Shown piece by piece: positions 60,591 through 64,000 of a stretch of 64,000 nt of DNA. Each line of letters opens with the position of its first letter. The stretch's first letter is position 1. The stretch comes from Hofstenia miamia (lineage: Eukaryota; Xenacoelomorpha; Acoela). A program made the position numbers and the translations under genes. The stretch spans positions 243,765 to 307,764 of the forward strand of contig SCFE01000004.1 of assembly GCA_004352715.1 (NCBI GenBank). Direction: 5' to 3'. The notes under the pieces were generated by a model that worked only from the letters and a program-made list of their open reading frames with translations, ran no database searches and was not told where the DNA came from.

Positions 60591-62681
60591 GATAACACCA
60601 AGGCCTACTTAAATGACGGCCTCGGCAAGCGAAATTTAACAGACAAAAAATGAGGCCATGTTGTGTTTTAAGAAATTATAAATGACAATCAAAATTCATA
60701 TAAACTAATGGTAAATAATCTTAAAGCTGTTATAAATTTTGCTAACCTGTAAATATTTTGTGTGTTTTTTATGCGATTGATTGACGTTTTTCATTAGTTG
60801 GTAATTATTTTTTCATAAATCAAGCGAAATTAGCCTACCCAGACCTAAGTTATACTTTAGCATAACATTGATTTTACCAGCGGCATTGTTCCAGATATTT
60901 TAAGTAGTAGTAAAAAGAAACGGAAAATATTGTTTCCACTACCGATTTTTAGCAAATAATTAATTGAAATGTGTCTAACTTTAATACTTAAAACTCCAAT
61001 TTCCCAGGAACCGCAAGAAATCATCAGAACTCAATTAATTTTTTTACTTTGATGTTAGAATATTTAACTTCAATTGGCAATTTGAGAGTCTGCTGGCTGC
61101 TTGAAAATATGAAGTTCAAGCACCAATGAGTGTCAATACCAATGTTGTGCTTAGCTGTAACGTATACACGCAAGCAATATAATATTTAAATTTCTTTTAG
61201 AAATAGTTAGGAATTCGGAATATTATAAACAGAGGTCATTGTCCTCCCCGATATGGAGACTCACAATAAACTTAAGTCTAAAGGTCATTTTAATTTATCA
61301 ATTGAATAGACAAATTTTAAAAAAATTGAGGAATTGCTTGTATCAAATACGCAACGAATACCTCATGCTTATCATGTGTATATTATTTGGTCTCCTATTT
61401 GTTTCTATTTCTTTGTGTGTGAAATGTTTGATTCTTTCTAAATCTTTCTATCTCTCTAGCAATAGCTTTCAGAGTATGCGCGATGCTCGAGGTTGAACAG
61501 GGATATTCAAATGTTTTCCTTAAATCTTAAATACACAAGAGTGGTTCATAATGGACCCCAGTTACACTGTTGATCACTGCAGCTAAATGTCTAAAGATTA
61601 TTCAATAAGATTTAATGTTTTTATACCGGAATATATCTCTTTGTAGCTATATCGTTTTTTAATTGAAATTGCTGTTTAATTTCCTCGGTTTTTGCATTTC
61701 TCGTATTGGGGTCAGGTATTTTTCAAACAATAAAAAAATTGTAATTGTACTGTCAAACAGCATTTGGAAAAAATGTATGTGACGATGAAAAGAATCACCT
61801 CTTAATTATAGACTGTGACAAAAAACAAGAGTGACAACTTGTGAACTGATTATTCAAAAATACAGCTGTGCAATGAGAACATCTTGGTGATATAATATAC
61901 TTAGTGAATCTTTGATACTCTCTCTGTGTATTTATCAACATAATATATGTCCACAAGTACACTGTATGATCAATTTACCATTTATCTTGGTTAATTATGA
62001 AAACGCTGTCATTTTTCACACCTGTCATTTTTCACACATCGTTTTTTTAGTTTTCTTTCTTACCTCATGTCCAAGAAAGACTTAACAAAACATCACAACT
62101 TCATTCACAGATCACGGGTGCAAGAAAACTTTTGGTATTTATGATACAAAGGAAGTAGTATTAGCAAAATTTGGAAATTTCTAATTAAATATATAGCAAG
62201 ACTTAGCAGTTCTGATATTCAAAGCCTCAACATGAAGTCAAAGGAGATGTGAGCAATTTGTGGACCACAAACAGATTCAAAAGCAGATAAGAAGGGCTTG
62301 AAATGTAATTCTTTGGTGTCCAAGCAGTACTGCAATGTCGAAAAGAGTGTCACATGCTTAAATTGCATAAATCCTTAGCAATACATCCAACTGAAATTCA
62401 AAAATAATTATTATACATTGATTTTATGGGTTAATTTTCAACCCCTTTTGGGTTGTTACGTTTGTTAAATATTTTGGGTATTTAAGGCTTTATGTCATGA
62501 CCACCTTATTGGCCAAAGGCAGAGCGTAGCCCCATGAAATTTTGGAAAATATTAAAAAAATGATCGATAAAATATAATTTTTGTTAACCTGGATTACTGT
62601 TGTAATCATTTCTGAAATGCACCCGAGTGACAAATAATGACGCTGAGATCCGAAAACCCGGTTGAAAATGTTGGGTAAAAG
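60591..62681. other. Spacer between inverted copies C and D
   Basis: About 2.1 kb of AT-rich DNA unlike the repeat units. An 85-codon open frame at 61,239-61,496 contains one hydrophobic stretch (LLFVSISLCVKCLIL) but no recognisable family. The only readable coding relic is the MYND-like piece at 62,232-62,398. Confidence 0.5.
62232..62398 (+). pseudogene. MYND-type zinc-finger fragment, broken
   Basis: From ATG 62,232 the frame reads MKSKEM, a TGA, AICGPQTDSKADKKGLKCNS, then KQYCNVE. One frame shift later it reads ECHMLKLHKSLAIHPTEI. This follows the MYND pattern C..C.......C..C....YC..EC....W..HK. The TGA falls where the first Cys (TGC/TGT) is expected, one Cys of the second pair is Leu, and a frame shift sits between YCNVE and the last Cys. 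MYND fingers mediate protein-protein contacts in metazoan SMYD, ZMYND and related proteins. Too short to say which, and clearly not functional. Confidence 0.45.
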
Positions 62682-64000
62682 CAATCTTGAAGTTATCGAA
62701 TTAAACTAAAATTGAGAGGAGTACTTACAACATCTGTTCGAAGTGACGGATTGTTCTGAGAAAGTGAAATACTTAATCACGATGCAATAAATCACATGTT
62801 ATGCTAACTGCATAAAAAATGGTACTCAATTGATGCAATTTAAAAAATTGTCCATACATTGAATTTCAATAGGAGTCTTGAAAATTACTAAATTTCAATA
62901 CAAATATTTGTTCACACATTGACCCGCTTGTACAGTGTCTTTTCAAAGCATTGACCCAGTGATGAGGCGACTCGGAACCCGGTTGCATCTCTAAATAATT
63001 TGGCTTGAAATGGAAAAATGGCATATTGTTTATACACTCTATTGCTGTCTAAAGTTAACTTTTTTTGGTGAAAGCAGGTGGGAGAGGCAGAAATTATTTG
63101 TGAGCTAGGTGTTCGTCCCATCTACCAAGCATCATTCGTCAGAATTCCTTTGGTCATTAACGAATTTTCCAACAAATTTATACTCGGACTGGAAATTAGA
63201 AAAATTCCCTAAAAACCAAATTTATTTAGGTCTCAACCCTTTTCAGATTACCACTTGAAAACGCAACCTTAAAACATTTTAAAAAGAGATTTGAGTATAA
63301 TTAATGATTTTGAATTAAACTAATGGCTATTAAATTTATGGCACATTTTTGGCAAAGTTGAGTAGATGGAGTAGAGTATAAAAACTTAAGCTTCACATTA
63401 TATAAAAAATCAACCAGGATTATAAAAATAACTTCTTTTTAATTGCGAGCTAAAGTTGTAATTGGAGAAAAAAGAAAATTCTATTGCCTTAGTTTTTGGC
63501 TTTGAGTAAACAGTGTGCCATGATCACTTGCATACCTAATGGGATTTAGAATTAGAAATCACCTGTTTGTATAGAATCAGGTATTTGTTCAATCTTGTTA
63601 GTGCGACATTCAATTTTGCTCAAACAAATAGTTAGACTGGGAATATGTTTTAAAAATACACAACATTGGTTATATGGAAGAAAACCTGATCACTTCTGCA
63701 AAAATACTAGAGAGCACTCAAGAAATGGTGATAATAGATTCGCATTCCAAAAAGTTTCAAAAATGGAAAATCAAAACAAAAAAGCATCTGAATGGCACAA
63801 CCCGAACATTTGGATTCTCACAATCTGGAAGAATTGCTTGGTAATTTGGAAATTATTCCTAGTGAATCAGTACTTCTGTGTTATCCCACTAAGATTGATA
63901 CTAGTCTTCATAAGATAATTAGTAATTGCAATTATGAATTTTTGTTAGATACATTGTAGTATTCTTATGACTTTTTGTAGTTGTTCTATTGATGCTGAGT
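62682..64000 (-). repeat. Large duplicated unit, copy D (inverted, truncated by window end)
   Basis: Reverse complement of the right end of the unit. 62,934-64,000 matches copy A (about 46,750-47,816) almost perfectly, including segments that B and C lack. 62,682-62,933 continues past the point where copy A runs into its gap and pairs with 60,340-60,590 of copy C. Forms the right arm of a large inverted repeat with C around a 2.1-kb spacer. Confidence 0.85.

Noticed and set aside
61239-61496. 85-codon frame with one hydrophobic segment
   Set aside because: No signal or family features. AT-rich DNA often gives such frames.
1-64000. tRNA, rRNA, CRISPR arrays, bacterial operons
   Set aside because: No cloverleaf with A/B boxes, no rRNA-like conserved stretch, no regularly spaced short repeats, and introns plus LINE/hAT/Tc1 relics show a eukaryotic locus.

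Overview
The window looks like nuclear DNA from an AT-rich invertebrate animal (about 30% GC by eye). It has long introns, many short (TA)n arrays, several assembly gaps and a dense background of decayed transposons. The gene families that can be recognised are a rhodopsin-class GPCR of neuropeptide-receptor type and an Mx/dynamin-type large GTPase. Both point to a metazoan; nothing in the sequence fixes the phylum. No rRNA, tRNA or CRISPR array was seen.

Layout. 1-8 kb: decayed Tc1/mariner transposase (minus) and the 5' two thirds of a dead non-LTR retrotransposon (plus). 8-24 kb: a GPCR pseudogene (8.07-8.62 kb, minus), a very decayed second LINE (11.6-12.65 kb), a GPCR 3' exon covering TM3-TM7 (16.3-16.95 kb, minus), a mariner relic (19.6-19.9 kb) and a probable 5' exon of the GPCR covering TM1 (23.45-23.62 kb, minus). 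24-33 kb: mostly unassigned AT-rich DNA with a hAT C-terminal relic, a Tc1 relic and two gaps. 33.1-34.4 kb: a frameshifted BED-finger hAT transposase.

34.8-54.8 kb holds the main gene, an Mx-like GTPase on the plus strand. A GTPase-domain exon (34,793-35,435) is followed by two tandem copies of the stalk exon (copy A 40,806-41,306, its 5' part lost in a 1,000-N gap; copy B 49,208-50,143) and of the last GED exon (A 43,317-43,735; B 54,336-54,754). Splice phases match exactly. One GTPase exon, one complete stalk exon and one last exon give 1,998 nt (665 residues plus stop), close to the usual Mx size. The long first intron carries a 2,155-bp element with perfect 22-bp terminal inverted repeats. 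The intron before each last exon carries remains of the same hAT element, so that insertion predates the duplication.

45-64 kb is a non-coding duplication array: copy A 45.2-47.8 kb, B 56.0-58.0 kb, C 58.0-60.6 kb, and D, inverted, from 62.7 kb to beyond the window. The copies that cover it (A, B, C) share a perfect 17-bp-arm hairpin. The spacer between C and D contains a broken MYND-type zinc-finger fragment. Exact 1,000-N gaps at the edges of the duplicates mean that part of this array may be unresolved haplotypes rather than true tandem copies.
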